Positions 25,301 through 37,988 of a DNA stretch of 64,000 nt are shown here, piece after piece. Position 1 is the first letter of the stretch; every line of letters starts with the position of its first letter. Below the pieces are notes generated by a model, which was not told the DNA's origin, ran no database searches, and saw only the letters and a list, made by a program, of their open reading frames with translations. Origin of the DNA: Vespa crabro (Eukaryota; Arthropoda; Insecta; Hymenoptera; Vespidae); the NCBI RefSeq assembly GCF_910589235.1, contig NC_060971.1, forward strand, positions 4,543,326 through 4,607,325, in the 5' to 3' direction. A program made the position numbers and the translations under genes.

Positions 25301-28155
25301 GGGCCAATTTTGGTCGTCTCATCAACGTTTCTTCAAGTATCTATGTATTGCAGCAAAAGTAAAGCACGCTGTTGCAGTAGCTCGAGAAGCTGTTAAATGC
25401 GGAAAATGTGTGGTTATCGGCTTGCAATCGACCGGTGAAGCACGCACTTTGGAACAATTGGAACGTGACGATGGAGAACTAAGTGATTTTGTTTCTACTG
25501 CTAAAGGAGTACTCCAGACGTTAGTGGAAAAACATTTTCCAGCTCCAGATCGTAATCGAATCCATCGGCTTCTTGGTTTGGATCTACCTAAAATGAATAA
25601 ATCAGAAGGGGAAGATATAATTGATGGTGCAGGTGGATCTGCAGGTGGAAGTAAAAGGAAACCAGTGCGTCAAGCAGCCCAAAGAGCTTCAAAAAAAGTT
25701 CGAGCATGGTCTTCCGAAGAAGAGATAACTGATGAAGAAAAAAATGGTGATCATAGTTCTGGTTCTGAATTTAAATTGAGTGGAACTGAGAGTGAAGATG
25801 ATCATCGAACTGACGAGGAAAGTAATATAAGTTCCGATTTCAATCCATTTTATAGTGATAGTGATTCTGATGTTGGTAAGAATACAACGCTTATTTATAA
25901 TTGAATTAAATTGATGCAAACAAATATTACTATTTATCTCTCTTGATAGATCCGTGGGACAGACGAAAGAAGAAAGGTGGTAAGAAACAAAAGAAACCAG
26001 CTAAGAAACGTTTAAGCACGCAAGACAAAATACAATCTATGCTTGCACATAAGACGTCTAATAATAGGAATAAACGTAACGGAGATTCGGCAGTAAGCGG
26101 AAATCATGGTAATGCATCGTCTAATAATCAAGGACCACCTCGGGATGCTATTGAACGTGCTTGTAGCATGAAAGAAGAATTGTTAGCACAAATAGAGACC
26201 TTAGGTGAAAGATTACCACCGAATACGTTAGATCAATTAATCGACGAACTTGGTGGTCCGGAGAACGTCGCAGAAATGACTGGAAGAAAAGGTCGTGTTG
26301 TTCAAACGGAAGATGGTGCAATACAATATGAATCTAGATCTGAAGTCGACGTTCCATTAGAGACGCTTAACTTAACAGAAAAACAAAGGTAAACTTATTA
26401 TCTTTATTTATGAAAATTCATCTTCGTCCATCGAAGAAAAATATATATTATTGTACGTTTTATTAGATTTATGGATGGTGAAAAGACAGTTGCAATTATT
26501 TCGGAAGCAGCTAGCAGTGGCATATCATTGCAAAGTGATAGACGTGCGAGAAATCAAATGCGTAGAGTACATATCACACTTGAACTACCATGGAGCGCAG
26601 ATAGAGCAATACAACAATTTGGTCGAACACATCGTTCGAATCAAGTAAATGCTCCGGAATATATATTCCTTATTTCGGATCTTGCCGGAGAGAGACGATT
26701 TGCTTCGATTGTCGCGAAACGTCTTGAAAGTCTTGGCGCGTTAACACACGGAGATCGCAGAGCCACCGAAACGCGAGATCTTTCACAATTTAATATCGAT
26801 AACAAATATGGCCGGTCGGCTCTCGAGGCAACAATGAAGACTATAATGGGGTTTGTTGTATTATGCTCTTGTATTATATATATATATATATATATATATC
26901 TTTTTTATAAATGTAATCAATCGCATGTTTAATGTATATATGAAAATTATATTTATGGTTGAATTAACGAAGTGTAAAATAAAATAATAGGTACGAGCCG
27001 CCATTGGTACCACCGCCACAAGATTATAATGGTGATTTTTTCAAAGATGTGGCGGACGCTCTAGTAGGAGTAGGACTAATTTGTAATAGCGAAAATATGC
27101 CAGGAGTTCTTACTTTGGACAAAGATTATAATAACATGTCTAAATTCTTAAATCGTATTCTTGGAATGCCAGTTGACTTGCAAAATCGATTATTCAAGTA
27201 TTTTACCGATACTTTGAATGCTATTATCCTTCAAGCGAAGAAAACTGGACGTTTCGACATGGGTATTCTTGATCTTGGTACATCAGGAGAGAATGTTCGT
27301 AGAGTAAGACTTTATCGTTTCCTTCGGAAGCATGCAACTGGTAAAGCACCTACCGAATTACATGTTGTTCATGTTGAACGTGGTATGAGTTGGACCGAGG
27401 CAATGGACCAATGGTCCAAATTGACTGGTGCCAAGGAAGGATTTTACTTAAGCCATCAAATACGAAATGGTAAACAAACAGCTATCCTAGCCGTTGCTGT
27501 CGATGGTGGTAAAAAGAAAAGTGAAAGTAAAAAAGATCAGTTATATATGGTTTATAGGTACAATATACTTTCGTTCATTTTAGATAAAGTATATAATGGT
27601 ACATAACAAAAATAGAATGTTATCGATGTTTATGTATTTGTAGGCCGAATACAGGATTACAATTACGTCAAGAATCATTAGGTGAATTAGAAAAGAAATA
27701 CAAAAAGGTTTCAACTGAGGAAGCAGAGCCTCATTGGACGCAACAGTACGAAGCGTCTGTGGATACATGTTCACACGCTTATTGGCGTGGCAATTGTAAA
27801 AATGTCACTCTTGGTATGGAATGTGAAGTAGGATTACGAAGACGGTCATATAATGTTTTAGCTGGTTCGGTTCTTAGCGTTTGGAGTCGCGTTGAAGGTG
27901 TACTTGCTGCACGATCTGGACATAATTCTAAGATGCAAGTTGTCCGACTAAGAACTGGTAAATTCTTTTCTGTAGTTGGAAGAAATCTAATCCCGCTTAA
28001 TAATTGATTTCATTTAAATAAATATATACGTCAATTATATTATTGCAGATGAAGGTTTGAAAATTGTAGGAACTCTTATTCCGAAATCTTGTATGGAAAC
28101 GTTACGTCAAGCGCTTTCGTCTGATGCAGAAAATACCGAAGAAATGACATTTTGA
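22301..28155 (+). CDS. sno: Strawberry notch (SBNO family helicase-like regulator)
   Basis: Twelve exons: 22301-22303, 22815-22905, 23058-23153, 23296-23520, 23835-23960, 24048-24188, 24277-25875, 25950-26388, 26467-26850, 26991-27557, 27644-27957, 28049-28155; 1363 residues. It is a nuclear SF2 helicase-like protein that acts with Notch and EGFR signalling in flies. The N-terminus is acidic, then Met/Gly/Asn-rich. The ATP-binding motif GDGAGVGKGRT lies at ~299-309 and the DECH box (DECHRAKN) at ~415. A basic and acidic linker (RRKKKGGKKQKKP, ~765) separates it from the helicase C-terminal half, with QFGRTHRSNQ at ~958 as motif VI. The C-terminal SBNO domain runs to EEMTF. The first coding exon contributes only the ATG, followed directly by a GTAAG donor. 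A second in-frame Met nine codons into exon 2 (KETMSDD) is an alternative start. Confidence 0.96.
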
Positions 28156-29948
28156 ATTCATTAAGCACGTAAGGTATACATTATTCTTTTTTAATTTTAT
28201 ATCAAACAGTGATAATAATTATTGATATATATTATTTAATTATTATATTTTCTATTGCAATAATTATTCGCATTTTTCATATAGGTGAGGATAAAGCAAC
28301 GTAAATAATAGTGTTATGTAAGCACTCAATGAATGGGGCATATAAAAAACATCGTGTAATTACGTTTATTTACACGATTTGGATTGACTACCATGGAACA
28401 CTTATGTGTTGGGTAGATTAAACTGAACCCATCAGTGTTGTAATGTATTTTCGTCACAGATTTAGCATGACAAGTGAAATAAACGCTCGAAATAAGCTTT
28501 TCCGAGTTGATAGTCAAAGAACTGGAAAAAGGACTTGGTAGATTTTTCCTGTCATTATACATGTATTATTGAAAAGATATCTATCAAGTCCCGATGTAAA
28601 CCTTCAAATAGGTAGAATCTTCTTTAATTTTAGTCGAAGACTATACTCGAGTCAAAAATTTATAATTATATAAAAATTTCTTTTTTATTTTTCGTTAGGA
28701 ATGATAACATTTTAGATGGATCGTACCAACATGCATACATAATAATATATAGTAAATTATCATGTTTCATTTTTCATGATTATAATAAAAGAAAAACTGC
28801 TTATAAAAGTTATGCAGTAAAGAAAAATTGTATTTCTATGCAATAAGAAAAAATCTATTATTTAATCATCTGCAAAATGAGGATAAGACGTAAAAAAAAC
28901 TTTCTATAGAGATTGATATAAAATGTTACGATCCAATCTATAATAAAAGTTCGACTGATTAGTGAGAATAGTCTATAAAGGGCTAGAGGAATAATACTAG
29001 AGCTGCATAACTATTTGGACTATTAATTTTTCACTCTTGGAGTATAGATGTATACTGCAGTTTTAAGTTTTATTTGATTGATAGGTCAAATCATTGATTA
29101 ACACGAAAAAAAAAAACATTATTGCTACCGTCGCTATAACTATTACTGTTATCACATTACTGCTATTACTATTAGCCGTAGATCTAGACTATAAAACTAT
29201 TATCAATATTACTATAATGTAGGGAGACAAGGTAACGGTATTACAAGCGCCTTAGATTTTCCACATTTCATATAATTCAACACAAATTTGTTTTGCTTTA
29301 TTTTTTTCGTTTAAATTAATATAATATATATTTTTTATTAATTTTTAAATAACAGCTATAATGGATCTTTAATTATATTGACTATGTAGATGGAAAATTA
29401 AAAATGGCAAGTATATCTAGTCTCCCGACATGCTCCATCTATTAATACTGTTAGCATTAAAGAAAAATTAGATTGAAACAGTACATACGATGATATATTT
29501 ATATTCAAAATCGAAATGCAGTCATGCAATTCATGCATGGAATAGATGTTTGTTCCTTCGTTTGTTTGTTTGTATGCCTGTGAGCGAGTTATGGATGGGT
29601 GCTGAGAACAAAATGGATATCGTATTCCATCTTCTCTTTACAAGAAAAAGTTTAGATTAAATGATGTAGAATATTTTAGAACCGTTAATAAAATCTTGAG
29701 TAGAATTCCGTAGCATATGCTGTAACAACGTGTGAAACAACACTTTATGTGCTATGATGTGAACAAAATTGATGGATATCGACACTTCCTTATATCCAGG
29801 GTTTCCCTTGCAGCAATGCATAATGTTAAAAGTAGCGCTTACAAAAGTTCTTCGTTTCTACGAATACACTATATATTGCATTTATAAACAAATAAGTACA
29901 TGAAATACATGATATATACATATATATATATATATATGATATATACAC

Positions 29949-29982
<34 letters not shown>

Positions 29983-31632
29983 GTATGTATATATACACAG
30001 TAAAAAGAGCCAGCATCTTTTAATTTAACGAAAGTTCGCTAAAAAAAGAAAAAAATACGGAAATTTATTATTTTGAAATTTCAAAAAATATTCATATCAG
30101 GATACCATGATTGTAAGATACATAAATTTCTGATGCCGTATTACACGACTCCTATAGATAAAGACTCGAGATAGTGTGACTACGTGCAGAAAAATGTAAA
30201 TATATATATTTAAAGTATATACACAAGAATTTTTTATTACCGGATATGTGCATCTTTATATTCAATATTTTTACAGTTCTTGTGCTTGAGTTCCTATTAA
30301 AAAAGTCGAAGTATAATTTATAAATGTGGTATTTAGTATACGTGGAAACAGATACTGCACTTATTGAAATGACTTCTTTCGTAGCGTGCTGTGTTTTCAT
30401 GGGCTTATACATAGGAGAATCAATGAGCTATGTGTGTGAGAATGTGTGCATGCGTGTACACGTGCATATGAAGTGTCTCTTACATGTAAATCAATACATT
30501 ATAAAACAAAACAAAAATATCGATGATTAATTTGGATATGAAGCCTGATAGTAATTCTATTGTATGAAATTATATCTGAACATCACTGTATACCATATTA
30601 TTTATCTATCAGTATAAGAAATCATTTTGTAGTGAAATGTATCCTTTTAATTATTTAATAATTTGCTTATAGTATACCATATCTCATTCTCTAAAATGAC
30701 CGAATACGTTTTGAAGTACAGAAAGCTTTAAGAGTTAAAAAAAAAAATCTGACATTTCTATACCCTTACTTTAAAAATATATTATAGAGAGAGGTAGGTA
30801 ACCAGAAATATTATTCAAGCAAAGCATATACATTTTCTTACATATTCGAACTATAATACAAAGATAAATTAATAATGAACAATCAAATACATTTATATAT
30901 AAAAATTGTATAAAAGTAAAAAGATTGTTTATCATAACTCTAATCAACAGTTTAGATATATATACTCATTGAGAGTATATTAAATGTAGTGATGACTTAT
31001 TAATTCTGTTAAAATATATGTTTTACTTATTTGATAATGAGACTATGTATCTATATGAGACTATATATTAGTAAAAAAAAATCCATTACATTTTTTAGCA
31101 ACAAATCGACAGATATGTAACTTAGAAAATATATTTACAAATTGCATACAATATTATAACTTCAAATTCTAACTTTATATCATATTTTCTCTTAAATTTG
31201 TATCTGTAATAAGGATTATTTTAGAATATAGTATTTCCTGTCTCATAGGATTTCAATATAATTTAGTACATGGATAATATACAAAAGATATACAAATTGA
31301 ATAATCATGTTAGAACCCATAATATTTATTTTTAACATTTATTAATTTCATATACTAGTCATTGAAAGTGAATCGCAACGTTTGTGTAACGATACACATT
31401 TAATACATTTGGTATAAAAAAAACTGTACAATGCAATAATTTTGCCAATGTAATTATTGATCATAAATCCACTCATACTGACTTTCATTCATAGGAGCAT
31501 ACTTACTATTTTCATGTAATTTATGCATGTTAATAACTATTATATCGCTATTTCTGCCATCTGTTTACATATGTTTCCTTAATGGAAATAACTTCTAATA
31601 AAAGTGGAAGTATTTTCTTATGCATTTATAAT
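28156..31632. other. sno 3'UTR (with intron) and Gos28 3' flank
   Basis: A well-formed intron (28174-28284, donor AAG|GTATAC, acceptor TTTTCATATAG) begins 18 bases after the sno stop. Beyond it the DNA is AT-rich and non-coding, with (TA)n tracts at about 29922-29995. The two genes converge, so this stretch probably holds both 3'UTRs. I cannot place the polyadenylation sites. Confidence 0.55.
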
Positions 31633-32846
31633 TCAGTGAAATGCATATAAGAGCATAAGGAACGTGCAGAATCCTATGATAACTCCAAGAATTAAAGAAT
31701 CTCGTCTCTTCCTTAAATTTATTCTTTGTAATAGACTACTCACTGCTGGGAATCGATTAGAAATGTCATTAAATCTAGTCTGTATACGTTTGAAAGCTTG
31801 TCTTTGAGTAATTAAATGTTCTCGCGTTTCCATTGCTATACTTATTTGATCATTAATTAAACGATCAGAGCTAAAAGTTGAAATAATTTAGTAAAACTTT
31901 CATAATGATACAAGAAATATAAATATGAGTGTAATAAATTCATCACTATTATGTAGCATATATGTATGTAGATCTAATTGAGTTTGTATTTACTTACTTA
32001 TGAATATGTTGATTTTCTTTCAAATACATTTCTCTACGGTTTAATCCAGTTGTGGTTTTATAATTGCTAAAAAAAGATGAGTGTATCATACAAATGCATT
32101 TATACCAAACATATTCATAGAAAAACAAAAAAAAAATGTATTTTATATAACATACTCAATTTCCTTGCGCACGTTACCCAAAAGATCTTCACGATCCTTT
32201 CTTATAGCAAAATTATTCCTAATTTTATTAAATTCCAGTTTATAATCTTTTAATATTTCTTTATGACGTTGCATTGTATGTAACATAGCTGCTCCATTTG
32301 GTTGCAATTCACTCATTTTCTCATTAACAGTAAATAACTAAAAATTAAATATTTAGAATAGGATAAAACTGTATAATATATAGGAAAATAATGAATTGCT
32401 TACTTTAGATAATAACGTTTCTATCTCCAAGGCCATATTCTCAAACACATGTTCTTCATCTAAAAGTGGAACTTCATCTGGTGTAACATTTTTAGAATGT
32501 GTATTTACGCCTAACTTACTAAATGCTACAAGTTTTGCATCAATTTCATTTTCCAAGTGTCTCGCCTGCTTTCTTAAATCTATAAATGAATTTTCTTTTG
32601 TTGTAAAAACTTATTACGGTAAGTTATTAAAATAATAAAAAATTCAACATATAATAACATACAAGATACATAAATATATTGCTAACAAAGTACAAAACGC
32701 AATATTGTAATTTATCATTTTAGTTTATATGTCACCTTATATATAATTATCTATATGTAATATGTATATATATGTGACATGTAAATGTGTACTTAATTAC
32801 TAATAAGAATACCTTCCCAATCAACTGCATCTAAAGTGCTAGCCAT
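31633..32846 (-). CDS. Gos28: Golgi SNAP receptor complex member 1 (Gos28)
   Basis: Five exons: 32846-32813, 32579-32404, 32337-32156, 32066-31998, 31870-31633; 232 residues, the family's usual length. It is a tail-anchored Qb-SNARE of ER-Golgi and intra-Golgi transport. The start MASTLDAVDWEDLRKQARHL is typical of GOSR1. The first half is helical with heptads (FENMALEIETLL; KILKDYKLEFNKIR appears in the third exon as EILKDYKLEFNKIR). The SNARE helix spans about residues 153-210 with TRFNDISNRFPAVSSLLQRI. A single C-terminal membrane anchor (SLILGVIIGFCTFLMLLY) is preceded by KRRDS and ends AFH. The gene is divergent from PR-Set7, about 0.7 kb apart. Confidence 0.95.
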
Positions 32847-33531
32847 TTGTTTTTCGAATTATAACCACAATGTTTTACAACACATGCCACATTATCCACA
32901 CATATTTACTTGTTAATTCTTTTTATAAAAGATATATAATTGTACACGATATATGAGATATATCTATATCACGGAATAAACAACACTTATTGCAAATTTA
33001 ATGCAATTTCGTTTGACGTTTTTTCGGTATACGCGGTTATGAAAAATCATCATTTCTTAATATCATATAGTACAATCTGGTGGCAATGCACGGAACCAAT
33101 TCCTACCATTAAAAATCACAATCGGTATTATCGTGAACCATATAATATGACTTATATATATCGGAAGTAAAGAACTTTATTTGACTTCCGGTGATTTATA
33201 AAAGTATCATAACGTATAATAAAACTAATATTCGAAAATGTTTGAATTATTTTTTATTTGTTATTATATATTTTATATATCTAGATATAATGGTAGATAC
33301 ACAATTTCATGTACGATATTTCGTTAAAAATTTAAAATTGGCGCCTTTATTGGCGTCTAGTTCCTTGTAACATTGCCGTTAGCAAATAACCAGTCCTAGC
33401 TTAATATTTCGTGTATGTATGGTAAATGTACGTATGGCGTATGTATATACATACACATAGATGATACATCTATAAATCTACAGTTTGTAGGAAGTGTGAG
33501 AGCTCCGAAGCGGATTGTGAACGTCCATTCT
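32847..33531. other. Divergent Gos28 / PR-Set7 promoter region
   Basis: It holds no credible exon. The plus-strand open frame at 32940-33170 shows no domain. Both genes must start transcription in this 0.7 kb. The stretch near 33345-33410 (GGCGCC, then a less AT-rich patch) is the likeliest core. I see no clear TATA box. Confidence 0.45.
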
Positions 33532-33567
33532 ATGAGTGTTGTAGCTGTAGAAAGAATTTTTCTATGA
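33532..33567 (+). promoter_or_regulatory. uORF overlapping the PR-Set7 start
   Basis: An ATG at 33532 opens an 11-codon frame (MSVVAVERIFL) that ends in TGA at 33565-33567. The stop overlaps the main ATG at 33564-33566 as ATGA. If the leader includes 33532, ribosomes that finish the uORF terminate on top of the main start, an arrangement suited to reinitiation or to restraining translation. Confidence 0.6.
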
Positions 33568-35813
33568 GAAAATCAAATCAGGAGATTGCAGATCGTATTA
33601 AAAAATCCGGCGATAATATGGTGAAAGGTAGAGGTATGTTTTTAAAATCTTCATTAATAGTTTCACTTAAGATTTGACAGTAAATGCCAGGTTATGTTTT
33701 CATAGATTTGACTTATACTCGCACCATTTTGAATTTCATCCTAGATATTAATGCTCGTAGTTTTCTCTAGTCTGTAATTAAATATTTTATAAGGCATTAG
33801 AAAATAATGTTATACTGTGCGATCTTTAATTATTTCAATTCATAATGATCACCAGTTTCTAAATTTTATATAATTTAGATGAACAATGCTTTTATTTATA
33901 AAAATAATTTGAAGATTATTATTATGATTTATACCATTTCCTTATGTGTCATTTTATATAAACAAATTATAGCGTATAGTTATTTTTAAATAGTTATTGT
34001 TATGATTAAACATTTTAATAGTCGTAACAAATTATATTATAATACATTATATGATTATAATATTGAATAATATTCTATATTAAATTATTATATATTAATA
34101 ATAAAAATCTATATATCTTTAAAAAATGCTATTATATTTTATTTATTTTCACTTGATATATTCAAGTATTTTTATACGTATATTTATAAAACAACTTATT
34201 TTTACAATTAATTGATAAACATAAATCAAATAAAATATTTTACTAAAATCTAATTTTTTTATATAATATAAAATTAACATATATATTTGTATTAAAAAAT
34301 TTTTAGTTCGTACTCGGAATATATCAGCCGTAACATCTGGCAAAGAAATTATTCCCCTAATGAAGAAAGAAACAAATACAAATGGCTTTAAGAGAAGACA
34401 ACGTAATGCTCTCAATGGAATGCAGTCAATTTCTAATGAACAAGTGTCTTCTGCATGTATAACTGCCTTCTTTCCTATAAAGGTACTCAATTCTGTTTTA
34501 TATAATAACTATATTATAAAACTTTAATTCATTATAATTATTTTGTTTGTACATGCGTATGTAGGTTGCAAATATTACAAATATAAATACTACTAAGGAA
34601 TCTTCCAAGGATGTAGATGTAATGACAGGACATTGTTTTCTTACCAAAGAAGAAACTATATCTATAAGTGTTGTAGAAGAGATTGTATCAGATGTAGGAG
34701 AATTTAAAACGGATGGTATTTGTCCATTCTATAAATTTTCAGAACAGTTATATAATAAGAAATGAAACAATATTTTTATAAAATTATCTTTTAATTTATA
34801 ATATATTATTTCTTTATAAATATGCACAGAAACACCTGTAGCAGTACCAATCCATGGGCCTTCAACACCACATAGAATAAATATGCCAAATAGTCATATA
34901 GAAGAAACTGATAGTAGAGACATAATTAATGGAAGAAATAAAGGACTTGTTGCCTCATGTACTCCCTCGCAACACCTTGCACGCCAACCTGCTCGTAGAA
35001 AATTGATTCAGAATAATGCTCAACGTTCAGTGCATCCATCTGTTATAGAAAGTACAAATCATACGCTTGCAGAATATTTTCCAGTACGTCGAAGTGTGAG
35101 AAAATCTAAGAAAGCTGTATTAGAAGAAAAGCAAAGAGACATAGAAGCAAAAGTCTTGCAACAAGTTGAGGAAGGTTTAGAAGTGAGCATAAAATAAACT
35201 TAAGAAAAACATCTTTTATGAATAGTTATATAACTTTATATAATTAATGCTTAGGTCAGATATTTTCCTGGTAAAGGACGCGGGGTTGTAACTACACGTC
35301 CCTTTATGAAAGGAGAATTTGTAGTAGAATATATTGGTGAATTAATTGATCAAGTTATAGCAAAGAAACGTGAGAAAATCTATGCACAAGATCAAAATGC
35401 AGGATGTTATATGTATTATTTCCAGCATCGTAATCATCAGTATTGGTATGTATATTTGATTTCTAAAATATAACAATTATTTTAATGAATTTAATATATG
35501 TGATCATCATAATATTACAATTTTAACTTTTATAAATTCTGAGTATAGTTCTGAATATAGTTCATTGGTAAATTTATCATGACAACACTTAAATATTTGT
35601 AGTGTTGATGCTACAGCAGAAACAAATAAGTTGGGGAGGTTGGTAAATCATTCCAGAAATGGAAATTTAATTGCTAGGATCGTTGAAGTGGAATCAACAC
35701 CACATTTAGTACTTACAGCAAAAGAAGATATACCGATTGGTGTAGAAGTTGCGTATGATTATGGTGATCGAAGTCGAGAAGCTATTCGTCATCATCCATG
35801 GTTGGCTTTATAG
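33564..35813 (+). CDS. PR-Set7: PR-Set7 / SETD8 histone H4K20 monomethyltransferase
   Basis: Six exons: 33564-33633, 34307-34482, 34565-34715, 34830-35182, 35255-35445, 35603-35813; 383 residues. It monomethylates histone H4 Lys20 and is needed for chromosome compaction and S-phase control. The catalytic SET domain fills about residues 250-383: GKGRGVV, FVVEYIGE, CYMYYF, then CVDAT, GRLVNHS (cofactor and pseudoknot motif) and AYDYGDRS, ending HHPWLAL as the family does. The N-terminal 250 residues are basic and poorly structured. Two PIP-box-like motifs occur there: CITAFFPIK (~74-82) and TLAEYFPVRRSVRKSK (~212-227). The second sits in the same place, just before the SET domain, as the vertebrate PCNA-coupled degron. 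The first intron is about 670 bp; the others are 75-160 bp. Confidence 0.95.
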
Positions 35814-37988
35814 CACTTTAAAATTACATTTTATATTGTAACAATGTATTGATAACGATCTATGTTGTTACTTCCACAAAATAACTTATTATCCCATGTA
35901 GTATATATTTTCAATGCCTGACTATGTGCTGCGTTTATGCAGGATATTAGTATACCAAGTATGCTTATGTATTAGGTCGTGTATTGATTTAGGGAAAAAA
36001 TGCATTATTACAAGACATCTACTATGAATTGCATAATTTAAATATAACTCTAATTTTTTTTTTTAAACTGCTATCAACAAATTATATTATCTTAATGAAC
36101 TAAAACATCATCTAGTTGAAGCATCTTATGACGAATATGAAAGTGGTTATAAGATAATATAATCTTTGAAAAAAGTTGTTGATATATGTGTCTTTCACTT
36201 TAGCTATGATCATGCCTAATTTTCAAAAGTATTTATATATTGAAATAAGTTCAGTTATTTTGTTTTGTGAGTTAATGTTGGCAAAAAATATTAAGTTATA
36301 CATTTGATACAATTATAATTAGATTAGGTTCAACTATATAAATATTGCACAAAGATGTATTAAATTAAAAAATGATTCTAAGCAGTATATCATTTTACGA
36401 GTATGCAATTTTTTATTGTGATCATATGATCTTAATATATGAAATGTCCATGATTTTCATAAAGTATTACATTTCACATAATTTCATTCATCAATATTTA
36501 AAAAAAAAATCTTTCAGAAATTATTTATTGCAATTTTCGTAAAATTCAAAAATAATGTATAGTTTTAGAATTATAAGATTTAGTGACTGATTAAAATATT
36601 TTATGTAAAGCTATACTCAAATAATACTAAAAAAAAAAAAAGAAAAAAAAAATGTTAATTTAGGATTTTGTTAATGTTCAACTATATATATATATTAAAT
36701 ATACAGTTATTTTGTAGAGAATTAAATGAAAAATTCTGTAGATTTATATAGATTTATTACAATAAGCAACATTTTTTATACGTATTTCTTATACAAAGTT
36801 ATAATTTTGATTTTGCTTTATACATGCCATAATCAACCAAAAAATGATACTTGTATTTGATATTTAAAATTTAATGTTTCTCTAAAACAAGGTCTGTCAA
36901 TAATCCTTATTAGTTTCAAATTAAGAATAAAGGATGCATAAGTTTATCCTATTTTTTACTTATATATTAATTATTACAGATAGAAACACATTGTATAAAG
37001 TCATGCAATGTAAGTTTAATATAAAATAAATTTAGTAATAGAAATGTGGTATTTCTCTAATACAGAATTTCTCAAAAATGTAGAATAAATATGAATAATT
37101 ATATTTTTTAGGTGTTATTTTATTGTTAAAATATTGAAAAATTTCTTCTATTTATCATGTCCCATGCTGCCTTTTTCACATTGTGTATTAAAATAATATA
37201 AAAATAAAGTATTCATGAATAATATTAATTACTTAATATTTCTTTCATTTTTTATTTTGTAATGTTTCGATCTGTAATTCTTGAAATTTAACAATTTTAA
37301 AATAAGTGCGAAGTAGTTAAAAATATGCATTCTAATTATATAATACGAATTTTATTTAACCGCCAATTTTAAACTTGGAAGTTTTATAATGGAAGAATGT
37401 CAACTTAGTGTCAATTTTTTGATCACGGTAACTTTCCGCTAGATAAGTGAACGACCTATTAGATGTATTTGTTATTCTTTTTATTAATGGTCAAAGTCCT
37501 TTCTTTCAGTTATTGAATTACTTGTCTTCCATTGGTTATACTATTACTATACTTTTCTGATTGGTTATTATTAAATGTAACAATTTCTTACTTTTTGATT
37601 TCAGCCAATAGGATTGCAATAATATCTTACATAGTTGATTTTTCATTGGCTATATTTTACATGCTCTATAGAAATAAAATACTATCAATTAATAATTAAA
37701 TTCTTTATCAATTCCGTAAAATATAACAAATAGAATAAATACATTTATGCACCAATATAACTATCTTAATAATACGATTGAATATAAGAATGTATTTTCA
37801 TTCGGGAAGTCCCTATTGTCGCTTATTAAAGTAGTTTACCCTCTTCACCCCACCTTTTACTAAATGCTTATAGCAGAATAACATCGTCAGTGGTCAGCCA
37901 TTATTGTGAGATATAAAGTTGTTCCATATTTGTTAATATAGAAGTATATAAAAATATTAATTGTTTGTGATTTGAGTTTATTATAAAA
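35814..37988. other. PR-Set7 3' flank and HSF promoter region
   Basis: Non-coding. The left part (to about 37300) is AT-rich and probably includes the PR-Set7 3'UTR. The right part holds four CCAAT boxes (37531-37649) and an initiator-like TCAGT at 37887-37891, about 100 bp before the HSF ATG. No ATG occurs between that initiator and the HSF start. I did not find a perfect heat shock element of three inverted GAA units. Confidence 0.5.
37531..37649. promoter_or_regulatory. Cluster of four CCAAT boxes upstream of HSF
   Basis: ATTGG at 37531-37535, 37560-37564 and 37645-37649, and CCAAT at 37605-37609, spaced 29, 45 and 40 bp. Multiple CCAAT boxes at 30-45 bp spacing are typical NF-Y-bound promoters. 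They lie about 240-360 bp upstream of the predicted start near 37889. Confidence 0.6.
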
